Assembly: GCA_024685175.1 (NCBI GenBank)
Contig: JAIKWD010000013.1
Span: 1-64,000, forward strand
Reading direction: 5' to 3'
DNA from: Bacteroidales bacterium
Lineage (GTDB): Bacteria > Bacteroidota > Bacteroidia > Bacteroidales > WCHB1-69
Length of the DNA: 64,000 nucleotides
A program made the translations under genes and the position numbers. Below the pieces are notes generated by a model. The model worked only from the letters and a program-made list of their open reading frames with translations, ran no database searches and was not told the DNA's origin. This document shows positions 1-8,642 of the stretch, piece after piece (within the stretch, counting starts at the first letter, position 1; the number at the start of each line of letters is the position of its first letter).

Positions 1-1500
1 TTCCCCTCCCACAAGGACGCCCCGCGCGTCGTGGTCACCAACGGCATGGTGATTCCGAACTACTCCAAGCCTGACGACTGGGAGCGCATGAACGCCCTCG
101 GCGTGAGCCAGTACGGCCAGATGACCGCCGGCTCCTATATGTACATCGGACCGCAAGGCATCGTGCACGGCACCACCATCACGGTGCTGAACGCCAGCCG
201 CAAGATCGGCGGCGAGATTGGCGGCAAGTTGTTCGTCACCGCTGGTCTGGGCGGTATGTCGGGCGCCCAACCCAAAGCCGGCAACATCGCTGGCGTAGTG
301 TCCATCACCGCTGAAATCAACCCTTCCGCCACGCAGAAACGCTTCGACCAAGGCTGGGTGGACGAGGTTCACGAGAACCTCGACGAGCTGTTCGAGAAGG
401 TCAACGAAGCCCGTGCCCGGAAGATCGCCCGCTCGTTCGCCTACCAAGGCAACGTGGTGGACTTGTGGGAATACTGCGCCGAGCATAACATCCAAGTAGA
501 TCTTGGCAGCGACCAGACCTCCCTGCACAACCCGTGGGCAGGCGGCTACTACCCTGTCGGCATCTCCTTCGAGGACGCCAAGGTGATGATGGCCGAGCGG
601 CCCGACGAGTTCAAGAAGGCCGTGGAGGCCTCTCTGCGCAGACAGGTGGCCGCCATCAACAAGCTGACCGCCAAGGGTATGTACTTCTTCGACTACGGCA
701 ACGCTTTCCTGTTGCAATCCTCCCGCGCCGGAGCCGACATCATGAAGGAAGACGGCACGTTTAGATATCCATCATACGTCCAAGACATTATGGGACCGAT
801 GTGCTTCGACTACGGGTTCGGACCTTTCCGTTGGGTTTGCACTTCGGGCAAGGCCGAGGACCTGGAGGTCACCGACCACCTGGCTATGGACGTGCTCCGC
901 AAGATCAGTGAGACCGCTCCTGCCGACATCTCCCAGCAGATGAAGGACAACATCACCTGGATTCAAGGAGCCAAGGCCAACCACTTGGTGGTGGGTTCGC
1001 AAGCCCGTATCCTGTACGCCGACGCCGAAGGCCGCACGCAGATTGCCGCTGCTTTCAACGAGGCCGTAAAGAGCGGCAAGTTGAGCGCTCCGGTGGTCAT
1101 CGGCCGCGACCATCACGACGTGTCGGGCACCGACTCCCCGTTCCGGGAGACCTCTAACATTTACGACGGCTCTAGTTTCTGCGCTGACATGGCCGTGCAG
1201 AACGTCATCGGCGACGGCTTCCGCGGCGCCACGTGGGTGAGCATCCACAATGGCGGCGGTGTCGGCTGGGGCGAAGTCATCAACGGCGGCTTCGGAATGG
1301 TCCTCGACGGCACGCCCGAGAGCGACCGCAGACTGCGTTCGATGCTGTTCTGGGATGTCAACAACGGCATCTCCCGCCGCGCCTGGGCCCGCAACGACGG
1401 CGCCCTGTTCGCTATCAAACGCGCTATGGCCGCACACCCCGAACTCACCGTCACCCTGCCCAATATGGCCGACGACAACCTCATCGAAAACGCCTTCTAA
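1..1500 (+). CDS. hutU: Urocanate hydratase, 3' part (5' end outside window)
   Basis: Second step of histidine degradation: NAD+-dependent hydration of urocanate to imidazolonepropionate in the cytosol. The frame is open from base 1, so about 499 C-terminal residues are visible and the start lies to the left. Seen: the conserved YGQMTAGS..IG.QGI block near nt 110-170, the glycine-rich VTAGLGGM.GAQP NAD-binding stretch near nt 235-273, and WVSIHNGGGVGWGE near nt 1230-1275. The segment aligned with the classical QGLPARICW active-site signature reads GSQARILYADAEG (nt 994-1032), with Leu where that signature has Cys. This seems usual for the longer anaerobe-type branch, but that is from memory. 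The lipoprotein gene follows after 22 nt. No other hut gene is visible, so the rest of the pathway may lie to the left. Confidence 0.95.
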   Translation, partial: FPSHKDAPRVVVTNGMVIPNYSKPDDWERMNALGVSQYGQMTAGSYMYIGPQGIVHGTTITVLNASRKIGGEIGGKLFVTAGLGGMSGAQPKAGNIAGVVSITAEINPSATQKRFDQGWVDEVHENLDELFEKVNEARARKIARSFAYQGNVVDLWEYCAEHNIQVDLGSDQTSLHNPWAGGYYPVGISFEDAKVMMAERPDEFKKAVEASLRRQVAAINKLTAKGMYFFDYGNAFLLQSSRAGADIMKEDGTFRYPSYVQDIMGPMCFDYGFGPFRWVCTSGKAEDLEVTDHLAMDVLRKISETAPADISQQMKDNITWIQGAKANHLVVGSQARILYADAEGRTQIAAAFNEAVKSGKLSAPVVIGRDHHDVSGTDSPFRETSNIYDGSSFCADMAVQNVIGDGFRGATWVSIHNGGGVGWGEVINGGFGMVLDGTPESDRRLRSMLFWDVNNGISRRAWARNDGALFAIKRAMAAHPELTVTLPNMADDNLIENAF

Positions 1501-1522
1501 CCCATCAAAAGAGCCTTTTGCA

Positions 1523-2422
1523 ATGAGAACAGGCAGATTTATTTTTCTCCTTCTATCCCTGATGATGATGGTCGCGGGCTGCAAAAAGAAACCCGAGCCC
1601 ATCGTCATCACACCGGATGTCAAGAAGAATCATCTGCAACGCAACCATATCTATGGAGATGTGAAATACATCAAAACTGACACCTACTTCCTTGCCGAGG
1701 ACTCTCTCATGGTTGAAGACACCGCCAACCTCGACAAGATTCTCAAACGACGCAAGCCCGACCTCAGCACTTTCCAACAGTACACTTCCGACGGCTTCCT
1801 GCTCAAATTCGCCAAGCTGAACCAAAAGAAGGACACTATATTGAAGCGTGACTATCACTACAACGATCTGGCGATGGCCACCCAATGGGAGGAATATGAC
1901 TCTTCCGGCAATATGGCGACCCACGGAAAATATCTTTACGACCGCAACAAGTTTTTATGCGGAGAGCAGGTCTTCCATGGGGACAGCGACAGTATCGCCA
2001 TAGCCTTTGCCTACAACACCGACGGCATCGGCAACATCATCAGCAGCACGCAATCGCTCGGCGACTACACCTTGCACACTCAACATAAGTACAACGATAT
2101 GGGCCAGGTGGTCAAAATCACCGAATACGAGCCCAACGGACGAGTGTTCAAAACCGTCAAGCTCGAGTACGACAACTACGGCGACGAGGTGAACCGTTGC
2201 GTTTACAAGTCGGGCAACCAAATGATCGAATACACCTATAACGAATACAGCCAAGAAGGCAAACAGATCAAGACCATTTATGAAGACAAGATTCATCATT
2301 TGAAAGAAACGCATTATTTCTTCAGGCATGACCGTTATTGCAATTGGCAAATAGAGACCTTGGTGCGTGACAATCAAATCATTTCAATAAGAAAACGTAA
2401 AATCACTTATTATCAAAATTAG
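1523..2422 (+). CDS. Lipoprotein of unknown function, RHS/YD-like repeats
   Basis: Predicted 299-residue lipoprotein. The start at 1523 gives a signal peptide of the right size: positive MRTGR, a hydrophobic run of Leu and Met, then lipobox VAGC with Cys20, followed by KKK. Longer upstream extension of this frame would overlap hutU and ruin the signal. The second half contains repeated short beta-strand patterns such as Y-[ND]-D-x-[GN] (YNDLAMATQWEEYDSSGN, YNDMGQVVKITEYEPNGR, YDNYGDEVN), resembling the YD/RHS repeats found in Bacteroidota surface lipoproteins. It sits 22 nt after hutU and 3 nt before the next gene, so it is probably co-transcribed with both. Function unknown. Confidence 0.8.
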   Translation: MRTGRFIFLLLSLMMMVAGCKKKPEPIVITPDVKKNHLQRNHIYGDVKYIKTDTYFLAEDSLMVEDTANLDKILKRRKPDLSTFQQYTSDGFLLKFAKLNQKKDTILKRDYHYNDLAMATQWEEYDSSGNMATHGKYLYDRNKFLCGEQVFHGDSDSIAIAFAYNTDGIGNIISSTQSLGDYTLHTQHKYNDMGQVVKITEYEPNGRVFKTVKLEYDNYGDEVNRCVYKSGNQMIEYTYNEYSQEGKQIKTIYEDKIHHLKETHYFFRHDRYCNWQIETLVRDNQIISIRKRKITYYQN

Positions 2423-2425
2423 AAC

Positions 2426-2869
2426 ATGGATTTAAGCAACATTTTATCAATCACAGGTAAAGGTGGACTCTTCAAACTCATCTCCAAGACACCCAACAGT
2501 TTTATCGTAGAATCTTTAGAGGACAAACATCGTTTTCCTGCCTTTTCACAGGATGGAGTGGCCACTCTTGACAATATCGCCATATTCACCGAAGAGGGAG
2601 AGACCTCTCTGCAGTCTGTTTTGCAAGCAATCTTCAAGAAAGAAAACGGCGCCAAACTCGCAATGCCCAAGGACGGCAACGCCATGAAGGCCTATTTCGC
2701 TGAAGTGCTGCCTGAATACGACCGTGAGCGCGTCTATGTCTCCAACATCAAGAAAGTCCTTGCATGGTACAACATTCTCGTGGAGAATAATCTGATCGAT
2801 CTTGAAGAGGAGAAGACAGAAAATGCAGAGAGTGCAGAGCCTTCAGAGCAGCCGGCCAAGGAGGAGTAA
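2426..2869 (+). CDS. DUF5606 family protein
   Basis: A 147-residue cytoplasmic protein without signal peptide or membrane segment. The N-terminal block with ISGKGGLFKLI-like sequence (here ITGKGGLFKLISKTPN) and LEDKHRFPAF, plus the later YFAEVLPEYDRERVYVSNIKKV block, match the Bacteroidota family DUF5606 as I know it. The C-terminal tail is acidic and low in complexity (repeated E, A and S, from about residue 125) and looks disordered. Only 3 nt separate it from the preceding lipoprotein gene. The family has no established role; KGGLFKL and the small basic core could suit nucleic-acid or protein binding, but this is inference. Confidence 0.8.
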   Translation: MDLSNILSITGKGGLFKLISKTPNSFIVESLEDKHRFPAFSQDGVATLDNIAIFTEEGETSLQSVLQAIFKKENGAKLAMPKDGNAMKAYFAEVLPEYDRERVYVSNIKKVLAWYNILVENNLIDLEEEKTENAESAEPSEQPAKEE

Positions 2870-2933
2870 TCCTGAAAGGGCCTTGCGCTGTTTTTGAGCA
2901 GTATTCGCAGAGTTATTAACCAAAAACAATATC

Positions 2934-4352
2934 ATGAAAGAGGAATACACTGAGAAACGTCGTGGTTGGATCATCGTGCTCAGCATCATCGCCGTATTGT
3001 TGATTGGCGTGGGCATCTTTTTCTACTACAGTTTCTTCCGTCAGAGCAAATCCGAACTCATTGAGGCTGTCCCAACCGATGCCTTGTTTTTGTATGAAGT
3101 AAACGACAACACCGATTTCACCAAAGGTATCACTCCCCTACTCACATACTTCAACGAGTTGTTTGCCATGGATGCGCTTCCCGCCTACGAGACCATTCAT
3201 AATGCATTGCCCATCGATCAATACGACATTACCATTTCCGGGCATCCCATAGAGGGAGGCATTGCTTTGCTCTTCAACACACATATTGATCAGAACAATT
3301 TTCGGAAGCTGCTCAAATCACTCAGCATTGACCCTGCCAACTTCGAATCTTTCGAGCAACAGAAAATATACACCTACGGCACAAACTTCAAAAATTTGCG
3401 TTTTGTCTATTTCAACCATATTCTTTCGGTGACGACCAGCAAGGATCTCTTGAAAAAGGCCATAATACAACATCGTCACCCCAAGAATCTGCTTTCAGAG
3501 GAAACTTTCCACAATCTCTACAATATTGCTGAAAAAAACAAGAAACAGAATTGGTTGTTCATCAACGATGGTGCCTATTGCGACTATCTTGATGATTTCT
3601 TCGCTCCTGAAGTGGTCAAGAAAATCCAAAAATTCAAAAGCATGACCACGTGGTCGGCTTTCCAGCTACGGTTCTCTCAAAACGAGATATTGCTCTCCGG
3701 CTACACAAGCACTTCGGCAACTGAGTTTGACCGTCTAAAGGGTGAAAAGGCCGATGCCGTACTTCCCGAGGATGTTCTCCCTTATCATACCAATTGGTAC
3801 TATAAGATGGAACGTTCGGACTATAATATTTGCCGAGTCGGAGTTGCTCCAGATTCCGTAAAGAACTACGAGTATCTCCTCATTCATCGCGACTCCCTTG
3901 GCCATGGGTTCAATCCCTTCGGCACAGCGCAAAGAGCGGACGAGATGGCAGCCGCCTACCCCAATAACATTTTCCCATTATCGGACAGCGTCAAGGTTCC
4001 CACCAGCTCATCTTTTGACTCTTCCCATTATTCAGTATTCACTATCAAAGGCAACTACTACATCTTTGCCACCTCCGAAGAAGCACTCAACGCATTTGGG
4101 CAAGATCTATCCACAAATAACACCATCTCACAAAACCGCTACTACAAGTTCTCCAAAAGCAACATTGCCTCTTCAAATGTCATCGAATATACGTACTATA
4201 ACACTACGGAAGGACGCCCTCTGCTGAAAAAGATGTCAGCCAAAGGCAAGGCCACTCATTTCGGTCACGATATGGCGATTTTTTCAATCAGTTGCAGCGA
4301 CATCACCGACGAATATGCTTCCGTCAACATCTACGTCAATTTCGTAAAATAA
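2934..4352 (+). CDS. Membrane-anchored DUF3352-like protein
   Basis: 472 residues. A positive N-terminus (KRRGW) is followed by one transmembrane helix at about residues 11-31, and the remainder is predicted to be outside the inner membrane. The stretch after the helix (EAVPTDALFLYEVND) resembles the start of DUF3352-type domains of Bacteroidota, which begin with a short statement that a protein should not be in a low-energy state; no catalytic motif is visible. The gene lies 64 nt after the DUF5606 gene and 19 nt before the CobW gene, all on the same strand. Function unknown; family assignment is from overall pattern only. Confidence 0.6.
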   Translation: MKEEYTEKRRGWIIVLSIIAVLLIGVGIFFYYSFFRQSKSELIEAVPTDALFLYEVNDNTDFTKGITPLLTYFNELFAMDALPAYETIHNALPIDQYDITISGHPIEGGIALLFNTHIDQNNFRKLLKSLSIDPANFESFEQQKIYTYGTNFKNLRFVYFNHILSVTTSKDLLKKAIIQHRHPKNLLSEETFHNLYNIAEKNKKQNWLFINDGAYCDYLDDFFAPEVVKKIQKFKSMTTWSAFQLRFSQNEILLSGYTSTSATEFDRLKGEKADAVLPEDVLPYHTNWYYKMERSDYNICRVGVAPDSVKNYEYLLIHRDSLGHGFNPFGTAQRADEMAAAYPNNIFPLSDSVKVPTSSSFDSSHYSVFTIKGNYYIFATSEEALNAFGQDLSTNNTISQNRYYKFSKSNIASSNVIEYTYYNTTEGRPLLKKMSAKGKATHFGHDMAIFSISCSDITDEYASVNIYVNFVK

Positions 4353-4371
4353 CATACTCTTAATATCCATA

Positions 4372-5550
4372 ATGAAGAAAGAAATTCCTGTACTACTGCT
4401 AACCGGATATCTGGGCAGCGGCAAGACTACCTTGCTCAACAGAATCCTGTCCAACCAAAAAGGCATCCGCTTCGCCGTCATCGTCAACGATCTGGGTGAA
4501 ATCAACATAGACGCCGACCTCATCCAAAAGGGCGGTATCGTCAACCAAAAGGACGACAACCTGGTAGCCCTGCAAAACGGCTGCATCTGCTGCACCCTGA
4601 AGGCCGACCTCGTGGAACAACTCCGCGACCTCGTGGGACAAGAGCGCTTCGATTACATCGTCATCGAAGCCAGCGGCATCTGCGAACCCGAGCCCATCGC
4701 ACAGACCATCTTCCAAGTCCACAATATGGGCGAGCGGTTCAGTTCACACGGCGTACCCAAACTCGACTGTATCGTCACCATTGTCGACTCGCTCCGCATG
4801 CAAAGCGAGTTCGGCTGTGGCGACACGCTACTCAAGAAAGACATCGAGGAAGACGACATCGAGAACCTCGTCATCCAACAACTCGAGTTCTGCAACATCA
4901 TCCTGCTCAACAAGGCCTCCGAGGTGAAGCCCGACGAATTGGGCCGTCTGCGTGGCATCGTCCGCGCCATCCAGCCCAAAGCCGAGATCATCGAATGCGA
5001 CTATGGCGATGTGGAATTTGACAAGATCCTCAACACGAATATGTTCGACTACGAGCAAGTGGCCACCTCCGCCACGTGGATTCAAGGGGTGGAAAAATAT
5101 CACGACGACGACCACGATGAAGAAGAGCATCATCACGAGCACGAGCATCATCATCACCACGACCACGACGAAGGCGAGGCCGAAGAATACGGCATCAGCA
5201 CGTTTGTTTACTACCGCCGTCCGCCGTTCAACTTGCGCAAATTCGACGAGTTCGTCTCGAAATTGCCCAAGAGCGTCATTCGGGCCAAAGGCATCTGTTA
5301 TTTCAAGACAGAGTACGACGCCTGCTACCTGTTCGAGCAAGCGGGCAAACAATTGTTGTTGCGCGACGTCGGTCTCTGGTTCGCCACGATGACCCCGCAA
5401 GAGCTGGCCGAGATGATGGACAAAGAGCCCGGCTTGCGCCGCGATTGGGACGACCGCTACGGCGACCGTATGCAGAAGCTCGTGTTCATCGGCCGAAATA
5501 TGGACCAAGAGGCCATTACCGCCGCCCTTGATGCCTGTCTAACAGACTAA
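4372..5550 (+). CDS. CobW/YjiA-family GTPase metallochaperone
   Basis: 392-residue G3E-family P-loop GTPase that loads metal (usually zinc or cobalt) into client proteins. Walker A GYLGSGKTT is at residues 12-20; the metal-binding CxCC motif (CICC) is at residues 71-74; and the guanine-recognition region LLNKASE is near residue 180. An insertion at about residues 240-270 is dominated by His, Asp and Glu and should bind divalent metal. The C-terminal CobW_C domain starts at about residue 275 (STFVYYRRPPFN). There is no cobalamin gene nearby, so a zinc chaperone role (ZNG1/YjiA-like) is more likely than one in B12 synthesis. No Zur-type operator was recognised. Confidence 0.9.
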   Translation: MKKEIPVLLLTGYLGSGKTTLLNRILSNQKGIRFAVIVNDLGEINIDADLIQKGGIVNQKDDNLVALQNGCICCTLKADLVEQLRDLVGQERFDYIVIEASGICEPEPIAQTIFQVHNMGERFSSHGVPKLDCIVTIVDSLRMQSEFGCGDTLLKKDIEEDDIENLVIQQLEFCNIILLNKASEVKPDELGRLRGIVRAIQPKAEIIECDYGDVEFDKILNTNMFDYEQVATSATWIQGVEKYHDDDHDEEEHHHEHEHHHHHDHDEGEAEEYGISTFVYYRRPPFNLRKFDEFVSKLPKSVIRAKGICYFKTEYDACYLFEQAGKQLLLRDVGLWFATMTPQELAEMMDKEPGLRRDWDDRYGDRMQKLVFIGRNMDQEAITAALDACLTD

Positions 5551-5574
5551 TCTACAAATATTTATAAAACACCC

Positions 5575-5629
5575 CTCTCACTCCTCAAATCCCAAATCTC
5601 ACATCTCATTCCTAATTCCTAATTCCCCC
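5575..5629. repeat. Low-complexity pyrimidine tract
   Basis: Top strand is built from CTCACTCCTCA and two adjacent ATTCCTA units. It fills most of the 82-nt gap between the CobW gene and ettA, ending just before the ettA start. Similar tracts occur at 21731, 55419, 61176, 61387 and 63364; in this case the C/T-rich strand is the coding strand of the downstream gene. Confidence 0.8.
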
Positions 5630-5632
5630 AAA

Positions 5633-7312
5633 ATGGCAGACGACAAAAAGATCATTTTCTCCATGGTGAATGTCAGTAAGACCTTCCCGCCACAAAAACA
5701 AGTATTGAAGAACATCTACCTCTCGTTTTTCTACGGCGCCAAAATCGGCGTGCTGGGATTGAACGGTGCGGGCAAGTCCTCACTATTGAAGATCATCGCC
5801 GGCATTGACAAGTCGTACCAAGGCGAGGTGGTCTTCGCCCCAGGCTATTCCATCGGCTATCTGCCACAGGAGCCGCAGTTGGACGACGCCTTGACCGTCA
5901 AGGAGGTCGTGATGCAGGGCGTACAGAAGATCGTAGACATTCTTAAGGAATACGAAGAGGTAAATATGAAGTTTGCCGAGCCGATGAGCGACGACGAAAT
6001 GAACAAGCTCATCGAGCGCCAGGGCGAACTGACGGAATTGATCGACCAATACGATGCGTGGGAGTTGGACTCCAAGTTGGAGCGTGCGATGGACGCCTTG
6101 CGCTGTCCCGAGGGCGACACGCCCGTGAAGCACCTCTCCGGCGGCGAGCGTCGTCGCGTTGCCCTGTGCCGGCTGTTGCTCACCGAGCCCGACATTCTGC
6201 TGCTCGACGAGCCTACCAACCACCTCGACGCCGAGTCCGTGGAATGGCTGGAGGCCCACTTGCAACAATACAAGGGCACGGTCATCGCCGTGACCCACGA
6301 CCGCTACTTCCTTGATCACGTGGCCGGCTGGATTCTCGAGCTGGACCGAGGCGAGGGCATCCCTTGGCAAGGCAACTACAGCTCCTGGCTGGAACAGAAG
6401 TCCAACCGCCTGGCTATGGAGCAGAAACAGGAAAGCAAGCGAATGAAGACTCTGGAGCGCGAGCTGGAATGGGTGCGTATGGCCCCGAAAGCCCGCCACG
6501 CCAAGTCGAAGGCTCGTCTGAACGCCTACGACAAGCTACTCAACGAGGACGTTAAAGAGAAGGAAGAGACGTTGCAAATCTTCATCCCCAACGGTCCGCG
6601 TTTGGGCAATAACGTCATCGAAGCCCGCAACGTGCGCAAGGCCTTCGGCGACAAGCTGCTCTTCGACGACTTGAACTTCAACCTGCCGCCCAACGGCATA
6701 GTGGGGGTCATCGGGCCCAACGGCGCCGGCAAGACCACCCTATTCCGCCTCATTATGGGGTTGGAGAAGCCCGACAGCGGCGACTTCAAGGTAGGCGAGA
6801 CCGTCAAGGTAGGCTATGTGGACCAGCAGCACACCGTCATCGACCCGGAAAAGAGTGTGTGGGAAGTGGTCAGCGAGGGCAACGAGCAGATTATGATGGG
6901 CGGGCGTCTCATCAACTCACGCGCCTACCTGTCACGATTCAACTTCAGCGGCACTGAGCAGAACAAGAAAGCGGGCGTGCTCTCCGGCGGCGAGCGCAAC
7001 CGTCTGCACCTGGCCCTGACCCTCAAGTCAGAGGCTAACGTGCTACTCCTCGACGAGCCGACCAACGACATTGACGTCAACACGTTGCGCGCGTTGGAAG
7101 AGGGATTGGAGAACTTCGCTGGCTGTGCGGTGGTCATCTCCCACGACCGCTGGTTCCTTGACCGAATCTGCACGCACATCCTCGCCTTCGAAGGCGACTC
7201 GCAGGTCTATTTCTTCGAGGGCGGCTACACCGAATACGAAGAGAACAAGAAGATGCGCCTCGGCAACGTAACCCCAAAACGGATACACTACAAGAAAATC
7301 ACGGTGATATGA
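5633..7312 (+). CDS. ettA: Energy-dependent translational throttle protein (ABC-F)
   Basis: 559 residues, close to the 555 of E. coli EttA. ABC-F ATPase that binds the ribosomal E site and gates entry into elongation according to the ATP/ADP ratio. Two ABC domains are visible: Walker A GLNGAGKSS (residues 42-50), signature LSGGERRR (about 168) and LLLDEPTNHLD; then a basic linker (about 255-310); then Walker A GPNGAGKTT (about 362), signature LSGGERNR (about 450) and LLLDEPTNDID. The opening VSKTFPPQKQVLKNIYLSFF matches EttA rather than Uup or antibiotic-resistance ABC-F proteins. No membrane segment. The stop overlaps the start of the next gene by 4 nt, implying translational coupling. Confidence 0.93.
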   Translation: MADDKKIIFSMVNVSKTFPPQKQVLKNIYLSFFYGAKIGVLGLNGAGKSSLLKIIAGIDKSYQGEVVFAPGYSIGYLPQEPQLDDALTVKEVVMQGVQKIVDILKEYEEVNMKFAEPMSDDEMNKLIERQGELTELIDQYDAWELDSKLERAMDALRCPEGDTPVKHLSGGERRRVALCRLLLTEPDILLLDEPTNHLDAESVEWLEAHLQQYKGTVIAVTHDRYFLDHVAGWILELDRGEGIPWQGNYSSWLEQKSNRLAMEQKQESKRMKTLERELEWVRMAPKARHAKSKARLNAYDKLLNEDVKEKEETLQIFIPNGPRLGNNVIEARNVRKAFGDKLLFDDLNFNLPPNGIVGVIGPNGAGKTTLFRLIMGLEKPDSGDFKVGETVKVGYVDQQHTVIDPEKSVWEVVSEGNEQIMMGGRLINSRAYLSRFNFSGTEQNKKAGVLSGGERNRLHLALTLKSEANVLLLDEPTNDIDVNTLRALEEGLENFAGCAVVISHDRWFLDRICTHILAFEGDSQVYFFEGGYTEYEENKKMRLGNVTPKRIHYKKITVI

Positions 7313-7986
7313 AGGCACCATTAACAACCATTTTCATACTCATTATGACTTTTTCTGGTTTTGCGCAAGAAGACTGGTTCGGGTTCAGTAGTTTTAGTGA
7401 GGAAAACGAGCGTATTGTGGCAAGCGGCGAATATCCCAAAGTGGTGTTTATGGGCAATTCCATCACCGAATACTGGGCCGTCTATCATCCGAAGTTCTTC
7501 CGCGACCACAACTTTTGCGGCAGGGGCATCGGCGGACAGACGTCGGCCCAGATGCTGGTCCGCTTCAAAGAGGACGTCATCGACCTCCATCCCAAGGCGG
7601 TGGTCATTATGGCCGGCACCAACGATGTGGCGCACAACACCTATTGGGTGGAGCCCGACAAGGTCGTCGACAACATCGTGGCTATGTGCCAACTGGCCCG
7701 CGCAAACGACATCGTACCGATTATCAGTTCCATCCCACCCTGCAATTTCTTCCCGTGGAATCCCGATATTGAGAATCCCGGACTGACCATTGTCGAAATC
7801 AACAAGCAGCTAAAGGCCTACGCCGAAGCTAACCACATCGTGTACGTGGACTATCATACCGCCTTGGCTGACGAGCGAAACGGCTTCCCGAAAAAGCTCA
7901 GTGCCGACGGCTGCCACCCCAACCCCGACACATACTTCATTATGGAGAGGCTGGTCGAGAAAGCCATTGAGGAGGCCCTGAGGTAG
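7309..7986 (+). CDS. Secreted SGNH/GDSL-family hydrolase
   Basis: 225 residues with an N-terminal signal peptide (hydrophobic LTTIFILIMTFSGFAQ, cleavage near residue 20). The SGNH blocks are present: FMGNSITEYW with nucleophile Ser51, the oxyanion Gly in GRGIGGQTS, GTND at about residue 103, and DGCHPN near residue 201 carrying the catalytic Asp and His. Such enzymes deacylate carbohydrate esters or lipids; the substrate cannot be read from sequence. Its ATG overlaps the ettA stop (ATGA), an odd pairing of a cytosolic ribosome factor with an exported esterase, best explained by transcriptional convenience. Confidence 0.88.
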   Translation: MKAPLTTIFILIMTFSGFAQEDWFGFSSFSEENERIVASGEYPKVVFMGNSITEYWAVYHPKFFRDHNFCGRGIGGQTSAQMLVRFKEDVIDLHPKAVVIMAGTNDVAHNTYWVEPDKVVDNIVAMCQLARANDIVPIISSIPPCNFFPWNPDIENPGLTIVEINKQLKAYAEANHIVYVDYHTALADERNGFPKKLSADGCHPNPDTYFIMERLVEKAIEEALR

Positions 7987-7994
7987 AGGGGGAA

Positions 7995-8024
7995 GACCGT
8001 CGCCCGCAAAACGGGCGAAAGGTC
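7995..8024 (+). terminator. Hairpin after SGNH hydrolase gene
   Basis: CGCCCG-CAAAA-CGGGCG stem (8001-8017) extended by outer GACC/GGTC pairing, starting 9 nt after the stop codon. It is strong but is followed by A-rich sequence instead of a T-run, so it is either a 3'-end stabilising hairpin or a weak terminator. Confidence 0.45.
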
Positions 8025-8129
8025 AAAAACCAAAAAACAAAGTATTAAGGAGTCACCCTATTTTGATTTTTAATTATTGGTTTTTGGCTGAAAACGGGGA
8101 ACGCTAAAACCAGCAGGCATTTTTTTTCT

Positions 8130-8137
8130 TATTTTTG
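8130..8137 (+). promoter_or_regulatory. -7 box TATTTTTG for the cytidylate-kinase-like/CotH unit
   Basis: Perfect Bacteroidota -7 element 49 nt upstream of the ATG at 8187. No clear TTTG -33 element at the expected spacing. Confidence 0.6.
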
Positions 8138-8186
8138 CAGATATTTTTCATCGTCATTTGAATTCTTATCCAATCCGCAACAATAC

Positions 8187-8642
8187 ATGGAAAATAATAA
8201 CTTTATTATCACAGTCAACAGAGAAGCTGGTTCCGGCGGCGGAGATATCGCCAAAATAGTTGGCGAATTGCTTGGCGTAAAGGTTTACGACAAGGAAATT
8301 CTCTCCGGCATTCGGAAACAATATCACCTCACCGAAGATCAAATCGAGCAGATTAAGGCGAAAAAAGCCAGTTGGTGGTCCGAGTTTTGTAGGTTCTACA
8401 AGCAATTTGGCTCCGCGGCCGACGGCGCTGACGAGTCTTCCGAGGTTAATTCGCTGCAGCTGTACTACGAAGAGGCGAAAATCCTGAAAGCGTTGGCAAA
8501 TCAAGAGTCCTGTGTCATTCTTGGCCGTACGGGATTCCACATCTTCAAGGATTATCCCAACGCTATGCGTATTTTCATCACCGCAAACAAGGATGTGCGA
8601 GCAAAGAAGACAAGTAATCCTGCGACAACATATAATCAATGA
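8187..8642 (+). pseudogene. Truncated cytidylate-kinase-like protein
   Basis: 151 residues. The N-terminal half matches the cytidylate-kinase-like (AAA_26) family of Bacteroidota and Firmicutes: ITVNREAGSGGGDIAK P-loop-type start, VKVYDKEIL, ESCVILGRTGFHIFKDYPNAMRIFITA. In the family the protein continues for roughly another 60-80 residues with an Arg-rich lid and a tyrosine/aspartate-rich block. Here the frame leaves the family after DVRAKK, reads TSNPATTYNQ and stops at 8642 inside the start codon of the CotH gene (ATGA). It looks like a deletion or recombination junction. The remnant probably lacks the lid and is inactive, but the gene has a promoter and may be transcribed. Confidence 0.7.

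Noticed and set aside
772-1623. A 283-codon open frame antisense to hutU
   Set aside because: It overlaps the strongest conserved blocks of urocanate hydratase in reverse and has no recognisable features.
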